From: Prochilodus magdalenae
Taxonomy: Eukaryota; Chordata; Actinopteri; Characiformes; Prochilodontidae
Length of the DNA stretch: 64,000 nucleotides
Assembly (NCBI GenBank): GCA_024036415.1
Contig: JAMWET010001896.1
Span: 607,501-671,500 of the forward strand
Direction of reading: 5' to 3'
The notes beneath the pieces are model-generated. The model saw only the letters and a list, made by a program, of their open reading frames with translations. It had not been told where the DNA came from and did not search any database. Shown here piece after piece: positions 1 through 10,380 of the stretch. How positions within the stretch are numbered: the stretch's first letter is position 1; every line of letters begins with the position of its first letter. The translations under genes were made by a program, and so were the position numbers.

Positions 1-60
1 ATCCATCCATCCATCCATCCATCCATCCATCCATTTATTCATTCATTCATTCATTCATCT
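1..60. repeat. (ATCC)n then (ATTC)n microsatellite
   Basis: About eight ATCC units run into about six ATTC units. The array abuts an interspersed repeat (61-175), the usual arrangement for a retroelement with a tetranucleotide tail. The left end is cut by the window edge. Confidence 0.95.
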
Positions 61-175
61 ATCCTCTAATCCACTTATACCCCTGGGTCAAGGGGATACT
101 GGAGCCTATCCCAGTTCTCCATGGGCGGAAGGCAGAGAACAGCCTGGGGTGTGTTTCCTGTCCAACAGCGGAGGC
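61..175 (-). mobile_element. Interspersed repeat fragment with tetranucleotide tail
   Basis: The words GGAGCCTATCCCAG and GGGCGGAAGGCAG, followed by a cluster like ACAGCCTGGGGTG, recur at 41330-41408 in this window. From memory this is a very common teleost repeat whose copies end in (ATCC)n, probably the 3' end of a LINE. The strand assumes the microsatellite is the 3' tail. Confidence 0.55.
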
Positions 176-540
176 TAGCACTGAGCTAAGGTGGTGGGCT
201 CTCAAGTACGAACGTTTCCCGAAACTGTCGTGCCGTGTTTGCACTACAGCAGTCTGAACCACATTGGTTTGAACCGCCGTAGCTCCATCGACCGTGTTTC
301 CAAACGTGGTTTGGTCAGGAAACGTGCAAAAACTCACAAACCCTGTAATCCAAGGCCAAAATATCAGGATCCATATGATTCTCATTTATGATTAATAAAT
401 TATTTAGGCTGCTCATATTTATTCATACTGTATACATAAACCTTTTCCACCACCACTACCACACATAATAATAGAATCAGCAATTAAATGCTTGTTAAAT
501 TGTTATTAATAATGAAAATAATAATACTGTTTGCTGTTTT
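176..540. other. AT-rich stretch, no gene recognised
   Basis: Short open frames exist on both strands but show no domain or codon signal. The part at 205-340 has internal near-repeats such as GTTTCCCGAAAC and GTTTCCAAACGT and may be an old transposon piece. The rest is AT-rich. Confidence 0.4.
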
Positions 541-625
541 TTGAGATTGTAAAGCGTGCTTGGGTATGTGAAAGGTGCTTTAGAAGTGTAACCCATCATT
601 AGTATTATTATATTAGATATTCATA
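541..625 (+). mobile_element. LINE 3'-end-like fragment
   Basis: The sequence GATTGTAAAGCGTGCTTGGG, then AAAGGTGCTTTAGAAGTG and an ATT-rich tail, resembles the 3' terminus of L2/Rex-type LINEs (TTGTAAAGC ... GCGCTATATAAAT). This is remembered similarity only. The true end may extend into the TA-rich DNA up to 715. Confidence 0.4.
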
Positions 626-715
626 ATAGTTATGATATTATATATATCTTTTTATATATATTATATAGATATTTTAAAGCACTGTAAATATTTCATGTTG
701 TATTTTATGATATAT

Positions 716-945
716 ACAGCTCTGGAAAACTTGAACTTGAGACCACCTCAAAATGATCAGTGTCTCTAGGTGTACAGGTTCTGGGTTTGTGTTGGACCAA
801 AATTCTCAGTTCTGTTTGATTCTCTACACTACCGGAAACATGTCACTCAGATTCCAGATCAGATATTATATTACATTTGCTTATTTACAAAATTCCTCAC
901 TTATCTTTAATGTAAGTCAATGGAACTAGGCTTTTCCCCCCCCCA
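716..945. mobile_element. Dispersed repeat fragment beginning CAGCTCTGGAAAA
   Basis: The start CAGCTCTGGAAAACTTGAAC followed by GAGACCACCTCAAAATGATC matches my memory of a widespread fish repeat of DNA-transposon type. The tail contains TAATGTAAGTCAATGGAAC, and a similar phrase occurs near 51150. No coding content is visible. Confidence 0.45.
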
Positions 946-954
946 AGAGATTTT

Positions 955-1265
955 GGGGTCCCAGTCATTTTTGGACCCACCTAAAGCCGGCTGTTTCCTT
1001 CACCCGAGAGCCACCAGACTTCACATGCTCACTAAGGGGAGGTCTCCAAGCGGTAACCCACAGCCATACTGACCTGCACTCGTCTATCTGTCGCTTATTC
1101 ATCCCTCGTTCCTTCCATAGAGTCCTAGTCATTTTCGATCCAAACCAAGCAGTACTTTTTCCGTTCGCCCCAGAGCCACCAAACTTCACATACTCACTAC
1201 GGGCAGGTCGCCAAACGCTAATCCACAGTCATACCGACCCACACTCGTTTACTCATCCCTCGTTC
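955..1265. repeat. Diverged tandem duplication of about 155-163 bp
   Basis: AGCCACCAGACTTCACATGC at about 1010 recurs as AGCCACCAAACTTCACATAC at about 1173, and CATCCCTCGTTCC occurs at about 1101 and 1255. The two spacings differ, so the copies have separate small indels. The family is not recognised. Confidence 0.85.
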
Positions 1266-1746
1266 CTCACTAAGCAAGCTGCGCAACCATCCCGTGTTTC
1301 CTTCAGGATATGCACTTAGTCTAGTTCTAGTTTTATATGCTGCTGTGGATGTCAAATACCTTATGAAATTCTAGACAAACCCAGTATTATTTTACAACAA
1401 CACTTAAAGAGTACAGAGTCTTCTCTACACTGTCTACACTGCTAAAGCTCTCCTCCGATAACCCTCCATGTTCACCAGAAGTACTCTTCTACATCAACAG
1501 CAGCCCCTTAAACTGTAGGCTTCCGGTGCCAAGGCAGATTACCAACCGTACCTACCCCATCTGGCAGTGCTTGCTGGTTTCCTGGTGGGGTATTACTGTG
1601 TATGGTTTGATGATGTTGGTACAGTTCACAGCAGGGCAAGCTTACATGTTCCCTTGTATGTTGTTATAGTCACGTTGTCATTTCGAGTATTGTGCAACAT
1701 CTGGATCTGTGGAAGGATGCATCTCTCTATGACAAAATGCTCTACC
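1266..1746. other. Unique stretch, no gene recognised
   Basis: No repeat family, RNA gene or convincing exon is seen. The open frame that starts here continues only because it enters the ATCT array, which reads Ile-Tyr-Leu-Ser. Confidence 0.4.
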
Positions 1747-1756
1747 ATCTATTTAT

Positions 1757-1839
<83 letters not shown>

Positions 1840-1862
1840 ATCTATCTATCATCTATTTATCA

Positions 1863-1899
<37 letters not shown>

Positions 1900-1901
1900 C
1901 C

Positions 1902-1947
<46 letters not shown>

Positions 1948-1951
1948 ATAC

Positions 1952-2014
<63 letters not shown>

Positions 2015-2026
2015 CCATCTATTTAT

Positions 2027-2077
<51 letters not shown>

Positions 2078-2089
2078 CCATCTATATAC

Positions 2090-2152
<63 letters not shown>

Positions 2153-2154
2153 CC

Positions 2155-2207
<53 letters not shown>

Positions 2208-2218
2208 CCATCTATCTA
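1747..2218. repeat. Long interrupted (ATCT)n microsatellite
   Basis: About 470 bp of ATCT/CTAT units are broken by recurring interruptions (ACCATCTATTTATTTAT, ACCATCTATATACC, ACCATCTATCTAT). The interruptions themselves repeat at roughly 70-100 bp intervals, giving a loose higher-order pattern. Confidence 0.97.
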
Positions 2219-2720
2219 GCTACTTCATTAGGTGAACCTTCACTGAGCATGTAGCAGCACTCTGTAGTTCTACATGTACAGACTGTAGTCCATCTGTTTC
2301 TCTGTATACTGTATTACCCTGTTCTTCAATGGTCAGGACCCCCACAGGACCACCACAGAGCAGGTGAAACGTGGGCGGTGGATCATTCTCAGCACTGCCA
2401 TGACACACTGACGTGGTGGTGGTGTGTTAGTGTGTGTGTGGTGCTGGTGTAAGTGGATCAGACACAGCAGTGCAGCTGGAGAGTTTAAAGACTCACTGTC
2501 CACTCACTGTCCACTCTATTAGACACTCCTACCTTGCTGGTCCACCTTGTAGCCGTTGGCTGGTTGGTTTTGTTTGGAGGACTATACCAGTGAGGTTTCC
2601 ATCAGTGCTAACACGCCACCACCATGTCAGTGTCAGTGCACTGGTGAGAATAATACACCAGCCATATAGTAGCTGCTCTGTGGGGCTCCTGGCGGGGTCA
2701 TAACCATCGAAGGACAAGGT
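2219..2720. mobile_element. Dispersed teleost repeat, long copy
   Basis: Phrases such as CAGGACCACCACAGAGCAGG, GGTGGATCATTCTCAGCACT and CACTCTATTAGACACTCCTA belong to a repeat I recall as abundant in fish genomes. A second, shorter relative is at 53226-53475 (matching GTGTCACTGCAGTGCTGAGA and CCTGCTCTGTGG). No open frame with domain signal is visible. The class is uncertain and is probably non-autonomous. Confidence 0.6.
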
Positions 2721-3354
2721 GAATGGAGCTACCAAAGTATGCAGTGAATCCGATTCCTTTCCAGAACTGCAGTTCTTTTGGTATCTGGAGTTTCCTTGTT
2801 TGGCTTTAAGCTGGAGGTTAATCAAAACTTAAAGCCTAGCAATTAGCCTAGCAGTTAGCATCATACAAACACTCTGCATGTGTTTATACACTTGCCTCAA
2901 ACTGTGCCAGGCTGCTAAGGTTTCTCTCTTAAGTCACTTCGGACACTGTATGGCATACTGGCAAAATAGAGCCTTCAAAACCCACTGCTGTCTAGAGTCC
3001 AGTTAGAGTGCTGACACACTGTGGTGTTCTCCCTGCTCCGTGCACATTCGCCTCATCAAGGGCTCCGTAATTAGCCTAGACTGGAGGTGCCCTTGCATTG
3101 CCGGGAACCAGACTGAGGCAAGTTTCTGTCTACAGTCTTCTCAAACTTCTTGGCTGTCTCATTGTAAGGAAGGTACACCGAGTAAGGATAGGCCTAGACA
3201 ATAGAACAGCAGCTTGGCAACAGTAGACAACATCACAGAGACAAATCGATAAATCAACCACTGGCCTGACATGTTCTCTGTCTGGTAGTCTGTTCATGAA
3301 AGCCATTAAGTATACGCTTTACCATCAACATGGAATTTTTTTTTTGTTGAAATA
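2721..3354. other. Unique stretch, no gene recognised
   Basis: Mixed-composition DNA without a recognisable family. TAGCCTAGCAATTAGCCTAG near 2840 is a small local duplication. Confidence 0.4.
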
Positions 3355-3419
3355 TATCTAATATATCTATCCACATATATATAAGTTCCATATACATATA
3401 TATATATATTCTAGAAGTG

Positions 3420-3481
<62 letters not shown>

Positions 3482-3493
3482 TACAATATTATA

Positions 3494-3563
<70 letters not shown>

Positions 3564-3572
3564 TGTATATAA

Positions 3573-3627
<55 letters not shown>

Positions 3628-3726
3628 ATACAAATATGTGTTCTAGAAGTGTTATATATAGTGTTATATATATATATATATAAAACACTTCTATAACACA
3701 CACACATATATATATATATATACATA

Positions 3727-3799
<73 letters not shown>

Positions 3800-3869
3800 A
3801 CACTATATATATAACACTTCTAGAACACATATATGTATGTATATATGTATATATATATATATGGAACTT
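3355..3869. repeat. (TA)n block with nested inverted arms
   Basis: Over 400 bp of alternating TA carries islands. AAGTTCCATATA at about 3383 is mirrored by TATATGGAACTT at about 3858. TTCTAGAAGTGTTATA (3409, 3642) is mirrored by TATAACACTTCTAGAA (3810). The block could form one large hairpin or several nested ones. The open frames on the minus strand are Ile-Tyr artefacts. Confidence 0.95.
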
Positions 3870-4042
3870 ACCTAGGTAAATCATATTACAGGAGGGGCAA
3901 TCTAGTGTTAGGAGTCTAGCCCAAGTACTCTTATTGATGTAGCACAGCATAGTCACCCAGACCAGGATTCGAACCCCACTCTCCCAAATATCGTGGTATC
4001 TTCCTGGTGGGTGGTGGTGTTATCTGCTGACCTACACCATCC
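3870..4042 (-). mobile_element. tRNA-derived SINE, copy 1
   Basis: On the minus strand a tRNA-like head near 4042 carries a good B box (GGTTCGAATCC) and a weak A box (GTAGGTCAGCAGA). It is followed by a body (CTATGCTGTGCTACATCAAT, TAGACTCCTAACACTAGATT) shared with the copy at 13893-14095. SINEs with this head and body are known from otophysan fishes. The copy lacks the 3' tail. Confidence 0.8.
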
Positions 4043-4200
4043 AGAAACTTGTCCCGTCCATGCCCAATCCTATCACAGCTATTATTGGTGGTTGTGGAGG
4101 TATTACACACTGCTAGGTACCTTTCAGTCCCAGGTGACCCAAGTGTAGCCAGGTGAGCCTGTAGTGTATATATAATGGACTATGTCTATTGGTCTGTTAA
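4043..4200 (+). mobile_element. Fragment of the Tc1-like HTH element (distal part)
   Basis: CCAGAAACTTGTCC, CATGCCCAATCC and TATTATTGGTG match the distal part of the repeats at 20375-20440 and 54605-54690. It starts directly at the SINE head, so the SINE probably inserted into or beside this copy. Confidence 0.6.
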
Positions 4201-5160
4201 TCACGGAAGGTTCCAGTACCTGTGACACTTCTTATATGAACAGTGTACAGCACTCTCTGTGGTGGCTAGTGGAATATTACTCATGTGGATGTTTATATGG
4301 TAAGAATGATTAACATGCGCAAAACTGGAAAACGACAAAATTCCGATACAAGGATTTGTTCAGACAGCAGCGATGTAGCCTAACGAAGAAGTGTGTGGTT
4401 ATGGATTGGCACACACAGAGCTTTTTCCTGCGCTCAGCCCATGTGATATTAAACCTGAAATCTAAAGAATCTAACATTCTAAGATCAATACAGCGGAATC
4501 ATCACCTTCGGATCGATCCGCCACAGTGTTTTGTTCCGTCTGTGTGGCGTGCAGACATGGCGGTCGCAGTTAGAGGGTGCTGAGACCGGGGGCCTGTGTG
4601 CTGTGCTGTGACTGATGCATCTGCAGGGGAAATAGGCCATTGTCCTGCTCTGCTATTTATTAGCGACTCTCTCCGGGACGGTGCAGGAGAGAGCGTGGCT
4701 CTTTCAGCCGGGGGCAGTCCGGGCCCTTTTACGCGCTCTCAGAGAGGCAGGAGACTGAGGCACTTCTGCAGGGCTAAACAATCCATAGACATCTAGGATT
4801 ACAGAATAAGCCTGAATATTCGCCATGGCTCTGTTCCGAATCAGGTTTGGTGCTTCCCTCCTAGCTTATCGGCTAATAAACAAATCCTTATGGATCAGAA
4901 TGCTTGGTGGTATGCCATGCAGAACCACAGGGACCAGCCGTCATGTGATCTACCACCATGTGATCTATGCCTACACTCGACTGACTACACTCGTATTTCA
5001 CGACTCAAGTCTCACGACTTCAGTTGCTTCTATATGTAAATACCGGAAATCTCCGCTGTAATCTGTAGCATCCGTGTGCCTGTGGGCAGATTACGGCAAG
5101 AAGTCAGTATTTAGCCCCACATCACCAAATGAAACCATTTACAAACTAATCAGCTCACCA
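4201..5160. other. Unique stretch, no gene recognised
   Basis: Includes a GC-richer section (about 4480-4760) with several CpGs and GCCATGGCTCTG near 4823. No splice-bounded exon or repeat family is convincing. Confidence 0.35.
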
Positions 5161-5164
5161 GACA

Positions 5165-5260
5165 AAAGCGAGTTACCTTGCATGGTTCAGGTGGTAGTAA
5201 CTTCAGGCTCCTGCAGATGGCGCTGCACAAAGATGATGGGGCTATAAACATTACAATTTC
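5165..5260 (+). mobile_element. 5' end of the Tc1-like HTH element
   Basis: CCTTGCATGGTTCAGGTGGT and AGGCTCCTGCAGATGGCGCT match the outer end of the repeats at 9960-9990 (minus), 50085-50120 (minus) and 54200-54260 (plus). Only the first hundred bases are present. Confidence 0.75.
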
Positions 5261-5317
5261 TATAAGTTATATTTCTATAACTTTAATGCACATTACAAAA
5301 GGAACAGCTGTACCCAG

Positions 5318-5645
5318 AAGGAGGTGTGGGATTGCAGTGCTGTTGGGAAGGGAGATAAAGGTGACCAGGATCAATAACTGATAAATTTAGACTGATATGA
5401 TCAATATTCATTGAGCTACACATACAGAAGTCTGTCTCTCAGTATGGCGTCGGGCCGCCGTGTTCGCTAACCCAACACGCCAGACGTCTCGGTATGGAGC
5501 TGCAGAGGTTCCTAATGGTGTCCTGTGATAATCCATCCCATTGAACTTGAATACTCTCACACAGTTCCTGTAGATGGTGGGGTAGGGGTGGTAGGTGGAG
5601 TGACACCAGGCGTCCTGGTGGTAGCCTGCTACCACTTGGCGGTTC
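5318..5645 (-). mobile_element. Tc1-like family B relic (3' portion)
   Basis: The left end, containing GGGAAGGGAGATAAAGG and TTGAGCTACACATACAG, is shared with 54840-54960. A longer portion reads on the minus strand as a decayed transposase end (HSTYHPYPTIYRNCVRVF...YHRTPLGTSAAPYR). The catalytic SDESRF segment is missing. It is a dead fragment close to the HTH element end at 5165, in the same order as at 54191-55290. Confidence 0.7.
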
Positions 5646-6340
5646 AGCTAGTTTGGGTTAAGGGCACAATCCTGCAAATTGGGTACCAGAATAAAAATTT
5701 TAATGAGCCAACCTGGGCGCGTTAAATCAGGTGACGCACTAAACGGTGCCTTGTTCTTCATGGCCCTCTAGGACTCTAGCGGTTGAATAACAACCGTAGG
5801 CTGCAGTCTGATGGATGTCTACAGCAATGTACAGACACGGTGGCATTTATTTATTTATTTTCGCCTAGAGTAAACAAATAAACAAGCGAGCAAACGAGTG
5901 ATTGAATCGCATTGGGTCTGGGCGCTTGTCTGACAGAGGCTTTGTAATGGAAAGCCACATTCAGCGTCTGTCATGCTGTCGGAGATAGGGACGGTCCTTT
6001 TGTTGTGCAGTTTACTACATTTCTGTGTGTGCGTGCATCCTGAACGCCCTGCGAGGGGTCCGCGGCGCATGACGGATCTGCGCTGCGCTTATCTGCCTCT
6101 ATCTGTGTTTGTGGCAGCCGTGTGTATGTGTGTGATGGAGAGAAGTAGGCCACAGCCTGTCTGTCTGTCTGCTCTGTCACCTGTTCCACTGATGTATCTA
6201 CCTGTCCATCTCACAGCAACAGCATGTCACTGGAGAGGAGGGCTCGCATGTGTGTGTGTGTGTGCCTTTGCTGGTGCCGAGGGTGTCTGTGGGTCTAAAG
6301 CGGGGATGGGATGAGGGTTCCGACTTCACCTGATGGTGTT
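5646..6340. other. Unique, TG/CA-rich stretch
   Basis: No repeat family is recognised. Short (GT)n and CTGT-type runs lie at about 6110-6265. Overlapping open frames on both strands have no domain content. Confidence 0.35.
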
Positions 6341-6344
6341 CAAT

Positions 6345-6740
6345 GGGCTTTGCATTTCCTCCAAGCATGCCTTGTACACAAGGGCAGTGCCATGCTGGAA
6401 CATGATGCCCCAGGCTGATGCCACAACACTGGAAGCACTGGTCACTGAAGTCACTGCAAGTAAGGGGTCCAACCAAAACCCTGACAAACAACCCCAGACA
6501 GATCCGGTCCACTCCTGGCATAGATATGGCTTGTCTTGTTGTGGGCTACATGTTAGCCAAAAGTGGCTCACCTGTTCCAAACCAGGTCTGGTCTGCTTCT
6601 GGCACATCTGTGGCCCTAATCGGAACTGCTGTCAATCTGTGTGGTAGGCAGGTTAGATAAAAATGGCGAATGTGGGCCAAACTTGGGCCAGACCACTATC
6701 CCTTCTCCACCAAACCTGATTGGCCCTAGGCATTCCAGTT
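6345..6740. repeat. GGCCCAC-type dispersed repeat X, copy 1
   Basis: Degenerate words such as CCGGTCCACTCCTGGCATAG and GTTAGCCAAAAGTGGCTCAC, then GCTGTCAATCTGTGTGGTAG and GATAAAAATGGC, match 8050-8385 plus 8826-8965. They are in inverse orientation to the tandem array at 28871-29965. No coding potential. Confidence 0.75.
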
Positions 6741-7115
6741 GGCAATGTTCTCTGACCATTCACCAAACCCTGATGTCCAGCAGACTGCCAGACTTTACGC
6801 TACACCACTTGGCATGGGGGATAGTGATCTCAGGCTGGTATCCAGTTGCTTAGCCATTGCAACCCATTTCACAAACCTCCTAGTGCACAGTTCTCGTGCC
6901 GATGCTGAGTCTGCATGGTCCACTGCTTTATGGCTGAGCTGTGGTGGCACCTAGATGTCTCCATATCACCATGATGGCACTTACATTTGTCCCGGGCAAC
7001 GGGAATAAGTGGCATCCTAAGACCTAAGTGCCAGGTTAAAGGTCAGTGAGGTCTTCGGTATAACTTACTCTACTGCCAAGGTTTATCTGTAGTGACTGAA
7101 TGACTGTGTATGGAC
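6741..7115 (-). mobile_element. Tc1-like family A relic (N-terminal region)
   Basis: TTAGCCATTGCAACCCATTT, GTGGCATCCTAAGAC and TCTACTGCCAAGG match the start and DNA-binding part of a Tc1-like transposase read on the minus strand, as I recall fish Tc1 elements. A related segment is at 9200-9345. It is frameshifted throughout with no intact frame. Confidence 0.65.
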
Positions 7116-7269
7116 ATAACCAAACTTCAGACCTGACTAAATTTCTAGCGTCCAGGTCTAAGGCCTTAATCTGTGCCTTGAATCCAGACTCCAGTCCTGA
7201 ATTTTGTTCCTGCTGAAAGTTAAGGGAACAGTTAATGTTGTAAGTGATTGGCCATGTAGTGTCACACCT

Positions 7270-7430
7270 ACCAAGGATTACAAAGTCCAGGACCGGCAGT
7301 CGTGCAGCTGCCTGCCAAAGGCCACTGACACTAACAGGATGACTCATGGAGGCATCAGTGCTCGGTGAATGTCCCCAATCGCGGCTGTTGGGTCAGTCAG
7401 GTACAGCGATAAGGCCCGTCCTCAACTTGA
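7270..7430 (-). mobile_element. Tc1-like family B sliver
   Basis: AACAGGATGACTCATGGAGG, GGCTGTTGGGTCAGTCAGGT and ACAGCGATAAGG are hallmark words of family B (compare 26740-26770, 46085-46110, 59025-59045). The sliver covers only the linker between the DNA-binding and catalytic domains. Confidence 0.65.
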
Positions 7431-7910
7431 ATCATGTGCAGCTACTGTTTTGGTGATGGCTGTATGATCAGAGTATATTAGGAGTTATGTGGTTATACCA
7501 TATCCCTCGTTTACATGGCTACAGTCGAACCGGGGACACAAATGCGAGAACCAGAAAGTCTAAAACAGCAGCGGTTTAAAGCCCTCCTGGTCTCCGACTG
7601 CAGTTTCACTTCTTTCCATGCAGTTTCACTATCATGGCTTCTCTCCAGCTTTGCGCTCGGATTAGGGGGCATTAGGGGGTCTCTCTAACCTTTATGGGAG
7701 TTTTTTGGGAGGCCTTTGACCCCCATACTTGCTGCCTGTGGTGATGTGTATATTGAATTGTTGTTTGCGTGCATGTATGGGTATGTGTGTGAGTGAGTGG
7801 GAACTGGGAATGTGAGTGTGCGTGGGTGTTTATAGAGTGTGTCCTGAGGTTAGTGGGAGGATGTGTGTGGAGAAGTACATGAATTGGTGTTTGCATGTGG
7901 CAAATAAAAT
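7431..7910. other. Unique then GT-rich stretch, no gene
   Basis: TG-rich DNA at 7735-7890 gives a Thr/His open frame on the minus strand, which is a composition artefact. No known family is seen. Confidence 0.4.
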
Positions 7911-7913
7911 AGA

Positions 7914-7959
<46 letters not shown>
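7911..7959. repeat. (ATT)n microsatellite
   Basis: About fifteen ATT units, near the AAATAAAATAGAA that often closes a LINE 3' end. Confidence 0.95.
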
Positions 7960-7960
<1 letters not shown>

Positions 7961-8385
7961 AAGTCCAGTGAGACCCAAATAATGACTCTTTTGTTATTTA
8001 TGCTAAAAATAATAATAAATGAACCAAAATATTAAGTTCCATATGGTAAATTTCTTGGGCATTTCATTCCAAAACCATAGGCAGTCTTTTGGAGGCCTTC
8101 ATGGCCCAATCACCTTGCAGATATAACAGCCTCCCTAGATAGCATGTGAATGTGGGCCACATCTGGCAAAGATATGGCACTGCTGGCCCACTGTTGGCAC
8201 TGCCAATATCACCAAAACTGGCCCACATATTCAAAACATGCACTTGGCCCATACAGTCCCTAAACAGATCTGGTCCACTTCTGGCACAGATACAGCAGTT
8301 TCGCCTAGCGGCAAGCTACACGCTACTTGAAAGTGGCCCTCATATATAAAAACTCATGTGGCCCCCCATGTTCTGAGTTCTGAGT
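7960..8385. repeat. Dispersed repeat X, copy 2, left part
   Basis: From about 8110 the words GTGGGCCACATCTGGCAAAG, GATCTGGTCCACTTCTGGCA and CTTGAAAGTGGCCCTC repeat. The element breaks at 8385 where a LINE end begins and resumes at 8826, so the LINE end is a later insertion. Confidence 0.75.
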
Positions 8386-8825
8386 TGAACTGCTGCCCAT
8401 CCTGTGCGGTCTGATGCTGTTGCTACATCTGCCCTGACTGTGAGCCTCGGCTTGCCTTTAACCACCACAGAGCTCCTGGCTGTCCTGCACTGTGGAAGCT
8501 TGGCCTGCGTCCTGCTGACCCATCCGATGACCCAGCTACTTAATTACTGACTAATCAGACATTTATTATTCTACCCCAGTGCCCTCCTTCCCTTGGCTTG
8601 TCTCGTTATCTGGTGTTGACCCGAGGAGGATGGGTTCCCTTATTGAGTCCTGGCTCCTCCTGAGTTTTCTTCCTTCCTAACTGAGGGAGTTTCTCCTTGC
8701 CTCTGTCGGCCTGGGCTTGCTCATTGGGGGCTCAGACGCCAGATTCTTTGTAAAGCTGCTTTGTGAGAACATCTGTTTTTGTAAAAGCGCTATATAAATA
8801 AATGTTGACTTGTCTCGACTTGAGC
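8386..8825 (+). mobile_element. LINE 3' end (L2/Rex-like), inserted in repeat X
   Basis: The terminal part has the features of a fish LINE 3' untranslated region: CTCCTGAGTTTTCTTCC, GGGAGTTTCTCCTTGCC, GTAAAGCTGCTTTGTGA and the terminus AAAAGCGCTATATAAATAAA. Only the non-coding tail is present, a typical 5'-truncated insertion. It splits repeat X and is therefore younger. The family label is from memory. Confidence 0.75.
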
Positions 8826-8965
8826 TTCCAAAACTAGATATAGGCCGCTTCGGGAAAAGAGATACAGCCTGCTTTTGGCTCACGTGTGGCCCTAATCAGC
8901 AATCGCATGCCCAAGTGCCATCAATCTTTGTGGCAAGCAGGCGGGATAAAATTTGAGGCCTTGGG
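8826..8965. repeat. Dispersed repeat X, copy 2, right part
   Basis: GTGGCCCTAATCAGCAATC, GTGCCATCAATCTTTGTGGC and GGCGGGATAAAATTTG match 6605-6690. It continues the element interrupted at 8385. Confidence 0.75.
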
Positions 8966-8989
8966 CCAGAGCACTTTTGCTAACTGGGT

Positions 8990-9345
8990 CAGGTTTTCTG
9001 AGAAGGAAAAGGTCTTTGGAGTTAGAGTAAACCACTGGAACTGATTCTGAGGCCTCAGTGCATTATCCTTCCTCCACCAAACTTCACTGTTAGCACTACG
9101 CTTTCCGGTACGTAGTGTTTTCCTGGCATCCACCAAACTCAGACTCATCCATTAGCCAGAGAGTGAGCCATGGGTAGTCATTCTGGAGACCACACGTCCA
9201 CGGCTCCGGAGTCCAGTGGCGACATGCTTCACACCAGTCCAGCTGACACTTGGCAATGCGCATACCGATCTTAGGCTGGTGTGCAAGTGCTTAGCCATAG
9301 AAACCCATTTCATGAAGCTCCTGACAAACAGATCTTCAGCTCAGT
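8990..9345 (-). mobile_element. Tc1-like family A relic
   Basis: On the minus strand the translation around 9060-9125 reads TLRTGKRSANSEVWWRKDN, the decayed form of the segment before MVWGCF in Tc1 transposases. Nearer 9345, TTAGCCATAGAAACCCATTT and TTCATGAAGCTCC belong to the N-terminal part. Repeat X precedes it, as at 6345-7115. Confidence 0.7.
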
Positions 9346-9600
9346 ATTGTAATACATGTTGAAAAATCAAACTCAGATCTTAAAACATCCACCAGTGTTT
9401 CTTTCCATCCTTCCACTGTGAGAAGACACCTCAAGACATCCATCTAGTATGGGAAGGGAGATCTCGGACCATAACATAAGCTCACCTGTGACTGAAACTT
9501 GCCTAATAGCATGTTCTACCTCCACCAGCACCAACAACAGCCATGATTGGATTTATAATGGACTTAACAAGTTTCTGGATGTAGACCACATCAATGTTCA
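9346..9600. other. Unique stretch, no gene recognised
   Basis: No repeat family or exon signal is seen. Confidence 0.3.
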
Positions 9601-9995
9601 GACACCCTTACATTAAAGAATTGGTCAGTTGGGCCAGATTTGGTGGATGCCTTCCCTGGCACAATCTCAAGGAGAATTCCCTGTAGACTGGGATTTTAGC
9701 CACCGCTGGTAGACTCGTATGACCGTACACTTCAATACACCTGCAGATTCAGCTACTTCCTTCACACTATGGTCTTTGGCCACGCCCAAATACAGTCACT
9801 CCTTTTAGCCAATCATTAACATCTGCTCTAAAGCCATTTTCCACACATGGAACGAGACATTCCCTGCACTGTACCATCTCTTCCCAATCTATGGATCCCG
9901 TCACTCACACCCCGCATGGATTTACACCCCCATCATCCTCATACAGCGCCATCTGCAGGAGCCTGAACTTACTACCACCTTAAACATGCAAGGTG
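9601..9995 (-). mobile_element. Tc1-like HTH element relic
   Basis: The reverse complement carries the outer end (CTTGCATGTTTAAGGTGGTA), the promoter-like AATGTCTCGTTCCATGTGTG and a decayed stretch for KDHSVKEVAES, part of a helix-turn-helix as in the N terminus of Tc1 transposases. The catalytic domain is absent. Sister copies are at 20026-20440, 49736-50122 and 54191-54700. Confidence 0.75.
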
Positions 9996-10380
9996 AGTTT
10001 ATATATGCTGTAGTTCGTGTGTGTGTGGGAGAGAAGAGAAAGAAAAACGAATGAGAGCAGAGAGAGAGAGAGAATGCACTTGTATCTGCATGTTCAAGTG
10101 AGTATGTGTGGTGCGTTTCAGCGCCCAGGAGAAGGTGGGAGTCAGTCAGACAGAAAGCCCAAACAATCCAAGTTCATTTCCAGTCCCCCCCACCACCACC
10201 ACCTGCCTCCACCCGCCACAAAAAAATGCCACAGCGGGAGCACACGCATACACACACACCCTGACGCTAGTGGCAGGAGCTAAGCCCTTTTCCTCCTGTT
10301 CCTCAGCCTCACACCGCAGGAGGCCTCAATATTTCATCAGCCTGCATCTTTAATGTGCAAATACGAAAAGAGTGGTAGGA
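9996..10380. other. GA- and CA-rich stretch
   Basis: Contains a short purine run (10030-10075) and a CACACAC run near 10250. No gene or repeat family is recognised. Confidence 0.35.

Noticed and set aside
1567..2235. 222-codon plus-strand frame
   Set aside because: Mostly the (ATCT)n array read as Ile-Tyr-Leu-Ser.
3254..3956. Ile/Tyr-rich minus-strand frames
   Set aside because: Translation of the (TA)n block.
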